DNA from: Granulicella sp.
Lineage (GTDB): Bacteria > Acidobacteriota > Terriglobia > Terriglobales > Acidobacteriaceae
Length of the DNA stretch: 64,000 bases
Assembly (NCBI GenBank): GCA_027365345.1
Contig: DAHXNO010000040.1
Location: 1 to 64,000 of the forward strand
Reading direction: 5' to 3'
The notes under the pieces were generated by a model. It saw nothing but the letters and a program-made list of their open reading frames with translations, searched no databases and was not told the DNA's origin. Numbering within the stretch: position 1 is the first letter of the stretch; each line of letters opens with the position of its first letter. Position numbers and translations under genes: made by a program. Positions 40,417 through 49,755 of this stretch are shown piece by piece.

Positions 40417-40859
40417 CGATGGCTCTCCAGCGCTGGTTGGATCTCAGCCGGATAGCCTCGGCTGGCATAGCTGTCAATGATCTTTGCGTAGACCTCTTTC
40501 CATCCACCCTCTGATTCCTCCCGCGGAATCCCGTCTGGCCACACGCTGATGTAAAGATAATGCAGCTCGCGATCTGCCAAAAGATTTGTCACCCAGTGCT
40601 CCGTGCTTGGAGGCACAAACGCGATTGCCGGTGCGGTCACTCGCCGTGACTCCGATCCAATGAAGATCTCGGCTTCACCGCTCCATATCAAGTAGATCTG
40701 CATAAAGGTCTGGTGGCTGTTGGAGGGCGTGGTTGCTCCTGGCCGGACCATCTGCAACACCGCCTCACACGCGCCTGTGTGTTCCCGCGGCAACAGCATC
40801 ACGAACTCGTTTCCGGCACAGCGAAAGGGTTCGCCTTCGCTGAATGATCTTGCGTACAT
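40413..40859 (-). CDS. Cupin domain protein
   Basis: NSHQTFMQIYLIWSGEAEIFIGSESRRVTAPAIAFVPPSTEHWVTN; ATGA overlap with the downstream enolase-superfamily gene. Confidence 0.8.
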   Translation of the reverse strand: MYARSFSEGEPFRCAGNEFVMLLPREHTGACEAVLQMVRPGATTPSNSHQTFMQIYLIWSGEAEIFIGSESRRVTAPAIAFVPPSTEHWVTNLLADRELHYLYISVWPDGIPREESEGGWKEVYAKIIDSYASRGYPAEIQPALESHR

Positions 40860-41053
40860 GAATCTCCTCTCCGCAAGCAAGAAAAGTATCTCTTTCGTTC
40901 GCCACTCTACCACCTGAGATCCCCAGATGTTCATCTGTTAAATCGAACAATTTGATCGAGCCTGCCCGGAGGGCGGGCACAGTCTTCCAAGCCGCACTGC
41001 CCAAGCTCCACCGCATGCTTTCGGCCGAGCGATAGAGCGGTCTGCGCCTACGG

Positions 41054-41980
41054 CTAAAGCATGCCGGAAGAAAACTCCCGCAACTGCTGGATATTCTTCC
41101 CGGCAAGCCCCTTGGCAAGGCGGTTCGCAAAGTTGGCAATCGATCGTGGAACGTAGGAGGCCTTGGGAAGCGCCAACATGAGGTCTCTTCCCATTTGGCG
41201 ATCGCGGAACCTCATGGCTCGTATCGCTGTCTGACTACCTTGCACGCTGCAGGCTGGCAGAACTGCGGCCCCAAGCCCGGCGCGGACCATGGCCTTGATG
41301 GCCTCAATGTTCTCGAACTCCATGGTGATGCGGGGATTGATCTGCAGAGCCTCAAACTCCCGGTCAATAAGGGCTCTCATCGCCGACCCCTCATGAAAGG
41401 AGATGAATGGAATCTCCTGGGTATCCTCAGGCCTCAGGAAATCCCCTTTCGCAATGGGGTGAGAGGAAGGAATGATGAAGACTAACTCCTCACGAAACAG
41501 AGGGAGCCATTCAACAGAAAGAGACGGATCGGCCGGCTGCATCACAACCGCCATATCCAGCTTCTGCTGATGCACAGCGAGCCCCAGCATCTCACTGGAA
41601 CCCGTGGTCACCACAAGTTCGATCTCTGGATGCCTCTTCTGTTGTGCTCCGAGGATTCGCGGGAGCAGGTAGGTAAGCGTCGTCGCTCCACTGCCAAGCC
41701 GAATGATCCCGCGCTGCCGCTTGGTATGTTCTCCAATGGACATCTCCGCGTCTCGAATCGCACTGAATATCCGCTCGGAATGCTCCAGCAGCAGCCGGCC
41801 TGCGTCATTCAGATAGACGCGCTTCTTTGCCCGCAGGAACAACGGGCAGCCAAGTTCTTCCTCAAGGCGCTTGATGTGCAGGCTGACCGTGGACTGCGAA
41901 AGACGGAGTTCGTTGCTGGCTCGCGTGAACCCTCCTGACCTCGCCGCCTCTCGAAACACCTTGAGCTGTTGCAGATCCAT
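41054..41980 (-). CDS. LysR family transcriptional regulator
   Basis: MDLQQLKVFREAARSGGFTRASNELRLSQSTVSLHIKRLEEELGCPLFLR. Confidence 0.95.
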   Translation of the reverse strand: MDLQQLKVFREAARSGGFTRASNELRLSQSTVSLHIKRLEEELGCPLFLRAKKRVYLNDAGRLLLEHSERIFSAIRDAEMSIGEHTKRQRGIIRLGSGATTLTYLLPRILGAQQKRHPEIELVVTTGSSEMLGLAVHQQKLDMAVVMQPADPSLSVEWLPLFREELVFIIPSSHPIAKGDFLRPEDTQEIPFISFHEGSAMRALIDREFEALQINPRITMEFENIEAIKAMVRAGLGAAVLPACSVQGSQTAIRAMRFRDRQMGRDLMLALPKASYVPRSIANFANRLAKGLAGKNIQQLREFSSGML

Positions 41981-41991
41981 TGGTAAAGCCG

Positions 41992-42026
41992 ATTATAAAG
42001 CCATAATTTATGCATTGTCATAATGC
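41992..42026. promoter_or_regulatory. Candidate LysR-type operators in a divergent intergenic region
   Basis: ATTAT-AAAGCC-ATAAT (41992-42007, contains T-N11-A) and GCATT-GTCAT-AATGC (42012-42026). Confidence 0.5.
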
Positions 42027-42054
42027 CTGCCCGCAGTGATACAGTGGCGTCGAG

Positions 42055-42717
42055 ATGAGCTCGAATCCGAACAATGAAATTTTTGAAATCATTCGGCAGC
42101 ACCTCTTCACGCCCGTGGTAGGAGACATCCTTGATCTTGAGCGCCGGCGTCATCAGTTTCTACCGCAGCCCATTAAGCCCCTCCGCCCCGAACATCGGCT
42201 CATCGGACGCGCCATGCCGGTCCAGATCGCCGAAGTAACCGGACCTCAGGTACGCCCCTTCGGTCTTCTCACAGATGCATTGGACTCGCTCCAACCAGGC
42301 GAAATCTATGTTGCAAGTGGAGGACCGATGAATTGTGCTGCATGGGGAGAGATTATGACCGCGACAGCCAAGGCGCGTGGAGCTGCGGGCGCCGTGATCA
42401 ATGGTTTTCACCGGGACACGGTAAAGGTGCTTGAGCAGGATTGGCCCGTGTTCAGCAGGGGAAGCTTCGCTCAGGATGCTGGAGTTCGCTCTGTGGTTTC
42501 TGCATTCCGCTGCACGATTGAGATCGAAGGGGTGCTCGTGGAACCGGGAGATCTGATCTTTGGAGATATAGACGGCGTCGTCGTAATTCCGCGAGAGATT
42601 GAACAGCGCGTTATCGGGAAAGCACTCGGCAAAGTGACTGGAGAGAGACGCGTGCGCAAGGAGATCGAGGCGGGTGCAACCAGCACCGTGGTTTTCGATC
42701 GCTATGGAATCCTATGA
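42055..42717 (+). CDS. RraA family protein / HMG aldolase-like
   Basis: [53 protein letters not shown]. Confidence 0.9.
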   Translation: MSSNPNNEIFEIIRQHLFTPVVGDILDLERRRHQFLPQPIKPLRPEHRLIGRAMPVQIAEVTGPQVRPFGLLTDALDSLQPGEIYVASGGPMNCAAWGEIMTATAKARGAAGAVINGFHRDTVKVLEQDWPVFSRGSFAQDAGVRSVVSAFRCTIEIEGVLVEPGDLIFGDIDGVVVIPREIEQRVIGKALGKVTGERRVRKEIEAGATSTVVFDRYGIL

Positions 42718-43052
42718 ACTCCGAACATGTATTTTTTCAGGTTCATGACCACGACAACGTGGCGACCTTGCTTGAAGACGTCCGAACCGGGGATCTTCTT
42801 GCACACCGTGGTGAAGGTGACAACCTGACGATACGAGCCCAGCAAGACGCAACCGCGGGCCACAAAATAGCCCTTCGCTCCATCTCTCAGGATGATCCAA
42901 TCGTCAAATACGGCGCGGCTATTGGGCTTGCCACTGCGGATATCCGCCCGGGAGACTGGGTTCACCTGCATAACTGCAGAAGCCGATATGACAGCAGATC
43001 GTCACACCTGGATTACAACTCTGGCGCACCCATAGAGACTCGATATGAATGA
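42714..43052 (+). CDS. UxaA family hydrolase, small SAF-domain subunit
   Basis: [19 protein letters not shown]...[12 protein letters not shown]-like; [24 protein letters not shown]. Confidence 0.85.
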   Translation: MNSEHVFFQVHDHDNVATLLEDVRTGDLLAHRGEGDNLTIRAQQDATAGHKIALRSISQDDPIVKYGAAIGLATADIRPGDWVHLHNCRSRYDSRSSHLDYNSGAPIETRYE

Positions 43053-44247
43053 TTCGCGATGGCAAGGCTATCTACGGGCCGACGGGCGAAAGGGCGTTCG
43101 CAACGTGGTGCTCGTAATTTACACAGTGCAGTGCGCCGAATTTGTCGCGCACCAGATAGCGCAAGGCGAACCTGACACCCATGTGATCGGCTTTCCTGGG
43201 TGCTATGACAATGAATACGCGATTCGGCTCATGCTTGCCTTGGGAAGACATCCCAACGTCGGAGCCGTCCTGGCTGTCGGTCTAGGCTGCGAATATACAC
43301 AACCAAGCCGAATCGCTGAGGTCGTATGCAACTCCGGACGTCCTGCGAGATCATTCTTCATTCAAGAGCAGGGGGGCACCCCCTCAAGCATTCGCTACGG
43401 GAAGGATCTGCTAAACAAACTGCGGCAGGAGATTGAAACGGTCCCTCGCATCTCCATGTCATGGACAGATCTTGTGGTGGGGTGTGAATGTGGGGGATCA
43501 GATGGCACGTCTGGTTTGGCTGGAAACCCTGTGGTTGGGCGCTTCTACGACTGGCTGATCGATCAGGGCGGAACGGCTTTGTTTGAGGAAGTCGTGGAGA
43601 TGATTGGCCTTCGCGATGAGCTTGATGCGAGAGCAGCCAACCAAGAAGTTCGAACTACGCTAAGAGCAACTTACGAGAAGGCCGAGCAATACTGCAGAGC
43701 AGTCCGTCAGTATTCCGTCTCTCCCGGGAACTTTGCCGGAGGACTAACCACTATCGAAGAGAAGAGCCTCGGAGCCTTTGCCAAGAGCGGCAGCCGCGTT
43801 ATTGAGGGGGTGATTCGAGTCGCGGAGAAGCCCTCCCATCCAGGTCTGTGGCTAATGGACTCTGTTCCAGACGAGCACTTTATGCAGTTCGGCTATACAA
43901 ACCCCAATGACACCGAAGGTATCGTCGATCTGATCTCTGCCGGCGCGCAGATTGTTCTGTTTGTTACCGGAAGAGGAAGCGTGATCGGGTCACCCATTGC
44001 TCCGCTCATTAAGATCACCGGAAACTCCAAGACGTTTCAACGGATGAACGACGATATTGACTTCAATGCCGGCGAGATCCTGGACGGTACACTCACGCTC
44101 GATCAAGCCGCGACCTCGCTGGCAACACTCGTGAAGGAAGTGTGCTCCGGCCAGTTGACGAAGCCGGAACGGCTAGGTCACCGCGAATATTTCATTATGT
44201 ACAAACACCAGAACACGCCTGGATTACTAGAGGGTTGCCGTGCCTGA
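43045..44247 (+). CDS. UxaA family hydrolase (altronate dehydratase-like), large subunit
   Basis: [57 protein letters not shown]. Confidence 0.92.
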   Translation: MNDSRWQGYLRADGRKGVRNVVLVIYTVQCAEFVAHQIAQGEPDTHVIGFPGCYDNEYAIRLMLALGRHPNVGAVLAVGLGCEYTQPSRIAEVVCNSGRPARSFFIQEQGGTPSSIRYGKDLLNKLRQEIETVPRISMSWTDLVVGCECGGSDGTSGLAGNPVVGRFYDWLIDQGGTALFEEVVEMIGLRDELDARAANQEVRTTLRATYEKAEQYCRAVRQYSVSPGNFAGGLTTIEEKSLGAFAKSGSRVIEGVIRVAEKPSHPGLWLMDSVPDEHFMQFGYTNPNDTEGIVDLISAGAQIVLFVTGRGSVIGSPIAPLIKITGNSKTFQRMNDDIDFNAGEILDGTLTLDQAATSLATLVKEVCSGQLTKPERLGHREYFIMYKHQNTPGLLEGCRA

Positions 44248-45010
44248 CGTCGAAGCTTCGCCATTTTCATTGGATGGTCAACTCGCCATCGTCAGCGGCG
44301 GCGGAACTGGGCTGGGATTTGCTATCGCATCCTGCTTGGTTGCGGCCAGGGCCCGTGTCATCATCACCGGGCGCCGTGTGGATGTTCTGCAGAAAGCGGG
44401 GGCGCGTCTGGGGCGAAACGCGTTTGCAGAGCCATTCGATGTAACGGATTCCGAACATGCACAAGACTTTGTCAGGAACATTCAGTCAAAATATGGGACA
44501 GCCAACATCCTGGTGAACAATGCTGGAACTCATGTAAAGAAGACCCTTGAGGACACAACCCTGGAGGAATTCCGGGGCATTCTGAAGACGCATGTGGACG
44601 GCGCCTTCAGTCTGACGCAAGCCGTGGTTCCAGGCATGAAGCAGAGCGGTGGCGGCTCGGTACTGTTCACCGCGTCCATGAGCGCGCTCATCGGCATGCC
44701 GAAGATCGTTGCCTACTCTGCCGCCAAAGCTGCCTACCTTGGCATGGTTCGCTCGCTCGCGAGCGAGCTTGGAGCCGACAATATCCGCGTAAATGCGATC
44801 GCGCCTGGGTGGATCCAGACACCGATGCTCGACGCAGCCTTGCGTGGCGACCCCGAGCGCAAAAGCAAGATTCTATCGCGGACCCCGCAACACCGATTTG
44901 GAAGAGCGGAGGATATTGGTTGGTGTGCGGTCTTCTTGTGTTCGCAGGCAGCGCAATTTATCAATGGCGCTGTGATTCCTGTTGATGGCGGCGCGAGTAT
45001 CGGCTTCTGA
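44240..45010 (+). CDS. SDR family oxidoreductase
   Basis: [54 protein letters not shown]. Confidence 0.93.
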   Translation: MPDVEASPFSLDGQLAIVSGGGTGLGFAIASCLVAARARVIITGRRVDVLQKAGARLGRNAFAEPFDVTDSEHAQDFVRNIQSKYGTANILVNNAGTHVKKTLEDTTLEEFRGILKTHVDGAFSLTQAVVPGMKQSGGGSVLFTASMSALIGMPKIVAYSAAKAAYLGMVRSLASELGADNIRVNAIAPGWIQTPMLDAALRGDPERKSKILSRTPQHRFGRAEDIGWCAVFLCSQAAQFINGAVIPVDGGASIGF

Positions 45011-45315
45011 ACCTTCCACGATGGAGAAGGCGGATAAGCCGCCGGTAGTCTACAGCGTGAATTAGCTTTTTTGCTACGCTGCTTGGATTTTTATCTGGAA
45101 TGAATATACTTTCTGGTTCCTGCGGATGATTGTTAGCGGCTACGATCATCTGCTGGCGGCACACCTTCACTATTCACGGATAAGCTTCTGAACTCTGAAT
45201 TCCTTGCATTCTTCCGCCTCAGACGACGGCGCGGGCAAAAGGGAGAGCCTCCTGAACGAGCCAAAGCCGGCGTAGGGAACTCCATACTCCCGGTTGCATC
45301 TGCGCTCAAGGTTCT

Positions 45316-46296
45316 TTATGCCTTGGCTTTTTCGCCTTCCAGGCAGGCAAGGAAGTACGCAAGCGAGCGCTCAAGCCCTTCACGCAGACCGATCTTTGGC
45401 GACCATCCCAGCAGATTTCTTGCCAACGTAATGTCAGGCCGGCGGCGGGTAGGATCATCCTGTGGAAGTTCCTTGAACACCAGTTGCCCGCTGGATGCAG
45501 CCCCACTCGCCTTCCCGGCCACCAACTGGACCTCCCTGGCGCACTCCAATACAGTCCACTCCTCCGGATTGCCAATGTTCACCGGGCCGTGAACCTCGCT
45601 CTTCGCCAGCCGCACGATGCCTTCGATGAGATCGGAGCAGAAGCACAGGCTGCGGGTCTGCGAACCATCACCATAGATGGTGAGTGGTTCTCCGCGCAAG
45701 GCCTGCATCATAAAGTTTGAGATCAGGCGGCCGTCGCCGGGGTGCAATCTGGGCCCATAGGTGTTGAAGATTCTTACCAGGTGCGTATTCACGCCGTAGT
45801 AACGGTGGTAAGCGCTCACCGCCGCCTCGGAAAAACGCTTGGCTTCGTCATACACTGAGCGCGGCCCCACCGGATTCACGTTGCCCCAATAAGACTCCAC
45901 CTGTGGATGCACCAGTGGATCACCGTAGCACTCCGAGGTGGAGGCGTGCAGGTAGCCCGCACCATATTTTTTAGCGATCTCCAAGGTCTGGAAGGTTCCC
46001 GTCGAACCCACCTGCAAGGTCTCAATGCCTAGCCGCAGGTATTCCACAGGACTGGCCGGAGAGGCAAAGTTGAACACATAGTCAACTCTGCCCACATCGA
46101 AGGGTCGGGTAATGTCCGTCTGCTCAAAGAGAAAATGGGGCTCGTTCTTCAGATGCGCCAGATTCTCCAATTTGCCGGTGGAAAGATTATCCACTCCGAC
46201 GACATGAAACCCCTCCTCCAGCAACCGGTCACATAGGTGAGAACCTAGAAATCCTGCGGCGCCTGTCACCAGAGCTAGCTGAACTGCCATCGGCAA
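45316..46296 (-). CDS. UDP-glucuronate decarboxylase / UDP-xylose synthase-like epimerase
   Basis: LVTGAAGFLGSHLCDRLL; NFASPASPVEY; STSECYGDPLVHPQVESYWGNVNPVGPRSVYDEAKRFSEA. Confidence 0.88.
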   Translation of the reverse strand: MPMAVQLALVTGAAGFLGSHLCDRLLEEGFHVVGVDNLSTGKLENLAHLKNEPHFLFEQTDITRPFDVGRVDYVFNFASPASPVEYLRLGIETLQVGSTGTFQTLEIAKKYGAGYLHASTSECYGDPLVHPQVESYWGNVNPVGPRSVYDEAKRFSEAAVSAYHRYYGVNTHLVRIFNTYGPRLHPGDGRLISNFMMQALRGEPLTIYGDGSQTRSLCFCSDLIEGIVRLAKSEVHGPVNIGNPEEWTVLECAREVQLVAGKASGAASSGQLVFKELPQDDPTRRRPDITLARNLLGWSPKIGLREGLERSLAYFLACLEGEKAKA

Positions 46297-46375
46297 ACCA
46301 CCTTTCTCAATCTCAATTCCATCACCGCCTCAATCGTTCTTGTCAACGTCTCCGCCCAGTGGATCGCCCTGAGGA

Positions 46376-47779
46376 TCATTGATGCGCCACCTCCCGCATA
46401 GGCGTTGCCGATGGCCTCCCAATGCTCAAATAGGTAAAACCGGCGTCCAGCATCCGTTGCGGATCATACAAATTGCGGCCGTCGATCACAATCGGATAGC
46501 GCAGCAGCAGCCGCAGAGCAGAAAGGTCGATCTGGGCAAACTCCCTCCAGTCGGTCAGAATCAGCAGTGCATCGGCATCGGCCGCAGCCGCTTCTATGCT
46601 CTCCGCATATCTCATCTGGCCGGATGGGGGCAGTTCAGCCTGGGCGCGCTTCATCGCAGCCGGATCGTAGGCCACCACCACACAGCCTTCCAGCAGCAGC
46701 ATCTCGATCAGGTCAATCGCAGGGGACTCGCGAACATCATCCGTATCGCCCTTGAAAGCTAATCCGAGCACAGCCAGCCTCTTGCCGCGCAGCGTCCACA
46801 GAGCAGACCGCACCTTGCCGAGAAACCTCTTCTTTTGCTGCGTATTGATCTTCTCCACCTCATTGAGCAAAGTGAAGTCCACCCCCATCTGCTCAGCCAC
46901 CGAGCGGAAGGCGGCGATGTCCTTGGGAAAGCAGGACCCACCATAACCAATGCCCGGTCGTAGAAACTTTGGGCCAATGCGCGAGTCCAACCCCATGCCG
47001 TTGGCGACCTGCTCCACGTTGGCGTCCACGGCCTCGCAAAGATTGGAGACTGCGTTGATAAAGGAGATCTTCAACGCTAGAAAGGCATTCGAGGCGTGTT
47101 TGATGATCTCCGCACTTTTGGTCGACGTGAGCAACAGCGGTGGCGGTTTAAGAACAGAGCAGCAGCCCGGGATGGAGTCCGCCCGGCGATAGTACTCGCC
47201 GCTCGTAAGAGGCGCGTAAATGGCGCTCAGCAGAGACGATGCGCGATCGCTGTCCGCACCCACAACGATCCTGTCCGGATGCAAAAAATCCTCCACCGCG
47301 GAGCCTTCGCGCAGAAACTCCGGGTTGGAGGCCACATCGAAGCCCTCGCGGAGGACGCCATTGCGTTCGATCACCCTCCGTATCCATTCGTTGGTATAGA
47401 CCGGAACGGTACTCTTTTCGATGATGATCTTGTACTCATCAATGGAACGTGCAATCTCGCTGGCAACTGCTTCAACGTAAGAAAGATCTGCGTCTCCATT
47501 CTCCGCCTGGGGAGTTCCAACCGCGACGAAGATCGCCTGGCTTTGACGCACCGCTTCGCTCAGGTCCGTCATAAAGCGTACTCGCCGGTTCCGGCTGCGA
47601 CCCAGGAGTTCAGGCAGGTGTTTTTCGTGAATCAGGGTGTCTCCACCCTCCAAAGCGGCCACCTTTCGGTCGTCGTTGTCCACGCAGATCACCGTATGCC
47701 CCATCTCGGCAAAACACACGGCGGCAACCAGACCAACGTAACCAGACCCCACCACCGCAATCCGAATCGGTTCCATCAT
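46376..47779 (-). CDS. ugd: UDP-glucose 6-dehydrogenase
   Basis: IAVVGSGYVGLVAAVCFAEMGHTVICVDND; PGIGYGGSCFPKDIAAF catalytic Cys motif. Confidence 0.95.
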   Translation of the reverse strand: MMEPIRIAVVGSGYVGLVAAVCFAEMGHTVICVDNDDRKVAALEGGDTLIHEKHLPELLGRSRNRRVRFMTDLSEAVRQSQAIFVAVGTPQAENGDADLSYVEAVASEIARSIDEYKIIIEKSTVPVYTNEWIRRVIERNGVLREGFDVASNPEFLREGSAVEDFLHPDRIVVGADSDRASSLLSAIYAPLTSGEYYRRADSIPGCCSVLKPPPLLLTSTKSAEIIKHASNAFLALKISFINAVSNLCEAVDANVEQVANGMGLDSRIGPKFLRPGIGYGGSCFPKDIAAFRSVAEQMGVDFTLLNEVEKINTQQKKRFLGKVRSALWTLRGKRLAVLGLAFKGDTDDVRESPAIDLIEMLLLEGCVVVAYDPAAMKRAQAELPPSGQMRYAESIEAAAADADALLILTDWREFAQIDLSALRLLLRYPIVIDGRNLYDPQRMLDAGFTYLSIGRPSATPMREVAHQ

Positions 47780-47860
47780 CGAGCAATCTCACCGGAGAAA
47801 AATACTTGCTTCTCTATTATTACAGAGCTTGCCTAGCCGCTATCCCGTAAACTAGGAAGT

Positions 47861-48493
47861 ATGAATGCTATGCAATCGGCAGCAGACGTTTCTGGGGTAC
47901 GGGAGCGGTGGAACGAGCGCTACCGAGCGGGCGAGCACACCTGGACGGATCCCGATCCGCTGCTCCCTTCTCTTTACGAAGAATTCATCGCGCCCTTGTT
48001 CGCGCAGGGCGAGCCTGGACTGAGACGGGGGCTTGATCTGGCTGGAGGCGCGGGCCGCCACGCCATCTGGATGGCAAAACAGGGCTGGCAGATGACTGTC
48101 GCCGACATCTCCGACGAAGCAACCACCCTTGCCCGGCAGAATGCACAGGCTGCGGGTGTAGAGCTACAGACCCTCTGCGAGCCTGGTATAGACACGCTCC
48201 TGCGGGCATCGGCCTCGCCGGATGGGCAGTATGACCTGATCATGGTCTTCCAGTATCTTGACCGTTCTCTCTTTCCCGCCATGCGGACGGCCATCCGGCC
48301 CGGCGGCCTCATCCTCTACAAGACCCACACCATCGACCATCTTGAACTCGGCGACGGCAAAGGACCGAAGGATCCGGAGCGCCTGCTACAACGCCAGGAA
48401 CTGCTCCGCGTCTTTGCCGGTGCGCGCGTGCTGCACTACAACGAAACCGTCGTCCGCCGCGGAACCCAGTGCCTGCTCGCGCAAATGCCTTAG
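47861..48493 (+). CDS. Class I SAM-dependent methyltransferase
   Basis: VRERWNERYRAGEHTW; GLDLAGGAGRHAIWMAKQGWQMTVADIS. Confidence 0.88.
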   Translation: MNAMQSAADVSGVRERWNERYRAGEHTWTDPDPLLPSLYEEFIAPLFAQGEPGLRRGLDLAGGAGRHAIWMAKQGWQMTVADISDEATTLARQNAQAAGVELQTLCEPGIDTLLRASASPDGQYDLIMVFQYLDRSLFPAMRTAIRPGGLILYKTHTIDHLELGDGKGPKDPERLLQRQELLRVFAGARVLHYNETVVRRGTQCLLAQMP

Positions 48494-48848
48494 CTGTCCA
48501 TGACATACGAGCCATGGACGCTATCTACAGGGCTCTTGACGCAATGTCTGCTGACAGGATGAGGCCATTGTTGGGCGCCCTTCCGAAGGCAGAGACATTC
48601 AAAGGGCAATACGGCAAACGTAGGATTCTCAGTCCTTCCTGTTCATTCCATCCGGGCAATCCGGCCAGTCCCCCAGGCCAACTCAACACCACGAGAGACC
48701 ACAACGGCCTGCGAGGAATCGGGCAGCGCCTTTTGGCACTGCGTTGATCGCTGCGGTCTCGTGATATCCCACTGCAGTGGTTAGCCGATCCTGAAAACCG
48801 GTCATGGAGCCGTTGCCTTGTCCGATCTGAAACGAAATTTGCCGCAGG

Positions 48849-49253
48849 TTACTTGAGATCGCGTGGCGATAGATGAGTTCCGCATCGACTCGTCCTGAGT
48901 TCCGCCGCTAGAGGCAGGGTAAGATCGCGGCTGTCATGCAGCAAACGGCCAAACTCGACTTTCTGACCCAAGCAGCGGTAGAGCACAAAGTGACGCACAG
49001 CTTTCACACGTTCGCCGTCTACCCGTTCGCGGCTGAACTTCATAGGATAGACATAGGCATGAGGCGCAAGGTCGGGGCGCGCCTTTGCGCCTGAACGCGT
49101 TGGCTCTTCCAACACGTCACGTAAGGCCTGCCGGATCAATCGGCCGTAGCCATCGACAGCAAGGCCAGCGATCTGGTCTTCACTCCAGGCGACGATGGCC
49201 TGAATATCGCGGCGAAAGTCGGGCAAGTAAGACGGCATGAACATCTTAAACAT
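48849..49253 (-). CDS. ParE/RelE-type toxin
   Basis: DFRRDIQAIVAWSEDQIAGLAVDGYGRLIRQAL...VRHFVLYRCLGQKVEFGRLLHDSRDL; ATG overlaps the ParD stop codon (start 49253 or 49244). Confidence 0.82.
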   Translation of the reverse strand: MFKMFMPSYLPDFRRDIQAIVAWSEDQIAGLAVDGYGRLIRQALRDVLEEPTRSGAKARPDLAPHAYVYPMKFSRERVDGERVKAVRHFVLYRCLGQKVEFGRLLHDSRDLTLPLAAELRTSRCGTHLSPRDLK

Positions 49254-49542
49254 CAGTTGTGCGCCGCGCAGCTCTTGCCTCTGCGATGGCAAGGTTCACA
49301 AAAGCATCGATGTCATCGGCCGACGATAGCGAAATGCCTTCGCCTCTGTCGAACGCTGCAAAAGCATCCTTGGCCGCCCCACGCAGCCACTCGATCTTTG
49401 CCTGGTCCTCAGCTTCCTGGCGCTCTAGAAGATGAAGCCCGGCCCGGACAGCCTCGCTGGCATTGCTGAATCGTCCGGAGGCGATGCTGGCTTCAATGAA
49501 GCTGTCGTAGTGATCGGTCAGATTGACGTTGCGGGTGGGCAA
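49246..49542 (-). CDS. ParD/CopG-type antitoxin
   Basis: VNLTDHYDSFIEASIASGRFSNASEAVRAGLHLLERQEAED; likely TTG start at 49542 preceded by GAAGAGG. Confidence 0.85.
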   Translation of the reverse strand: MPTRNVNLTDHYDSFIEASIASGRFSNASEAVRAGLHLLERQEAEDQAKIEWLRGAAKDAFAAFDRGEGISLSSADDIDAFVNLAIAEARAARRTTDV

Positions 49543-49560
49543 GGGTGGTATCCTCTTCAG

Positions 49561-49591
49561 AGAATAAAGCGTATTGGCAATAATTGCCAAT
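49561..49591 (-). promoter_or_regulatory. parDE promoter with embedded perfect palindromic operator
   Basis: ATTGGCAAT-A-ATTGCCAAT (49573-49591); minus-strand TTGGCA-N18-TATTCT (-35 at 49585-49590, -10 at 49561-49566). Confidence 0.75.
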
Positions 49592-49755
49592 CTGGAAATC
49601 CTGGACCAATTCTGCCTCAAATTCCTCAGTTTCCTGGGGCGGGAACTGCCCTGGGGTCAGGCTCATACGACTCCCTGCGGCGCCCACGCGCCGCAGGAAT
49701 ACAGGCAGGAAAAGCAGTTTTGCCAAGGTGTCCCGTTCGCGTAGACTAGGCCTTA

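Noticed and set aside
45029-45043. GGCGG-ATAAG-CCGCC hairpin downstream of the SDR
   Set aside because: Short stem with no adjacent T-run; insufficient to call a terminator
48494-48848. Small ORF (48469-48747) after the methyltransferase
   Set aside because: No RBS or family motif convincing enough to call a gene
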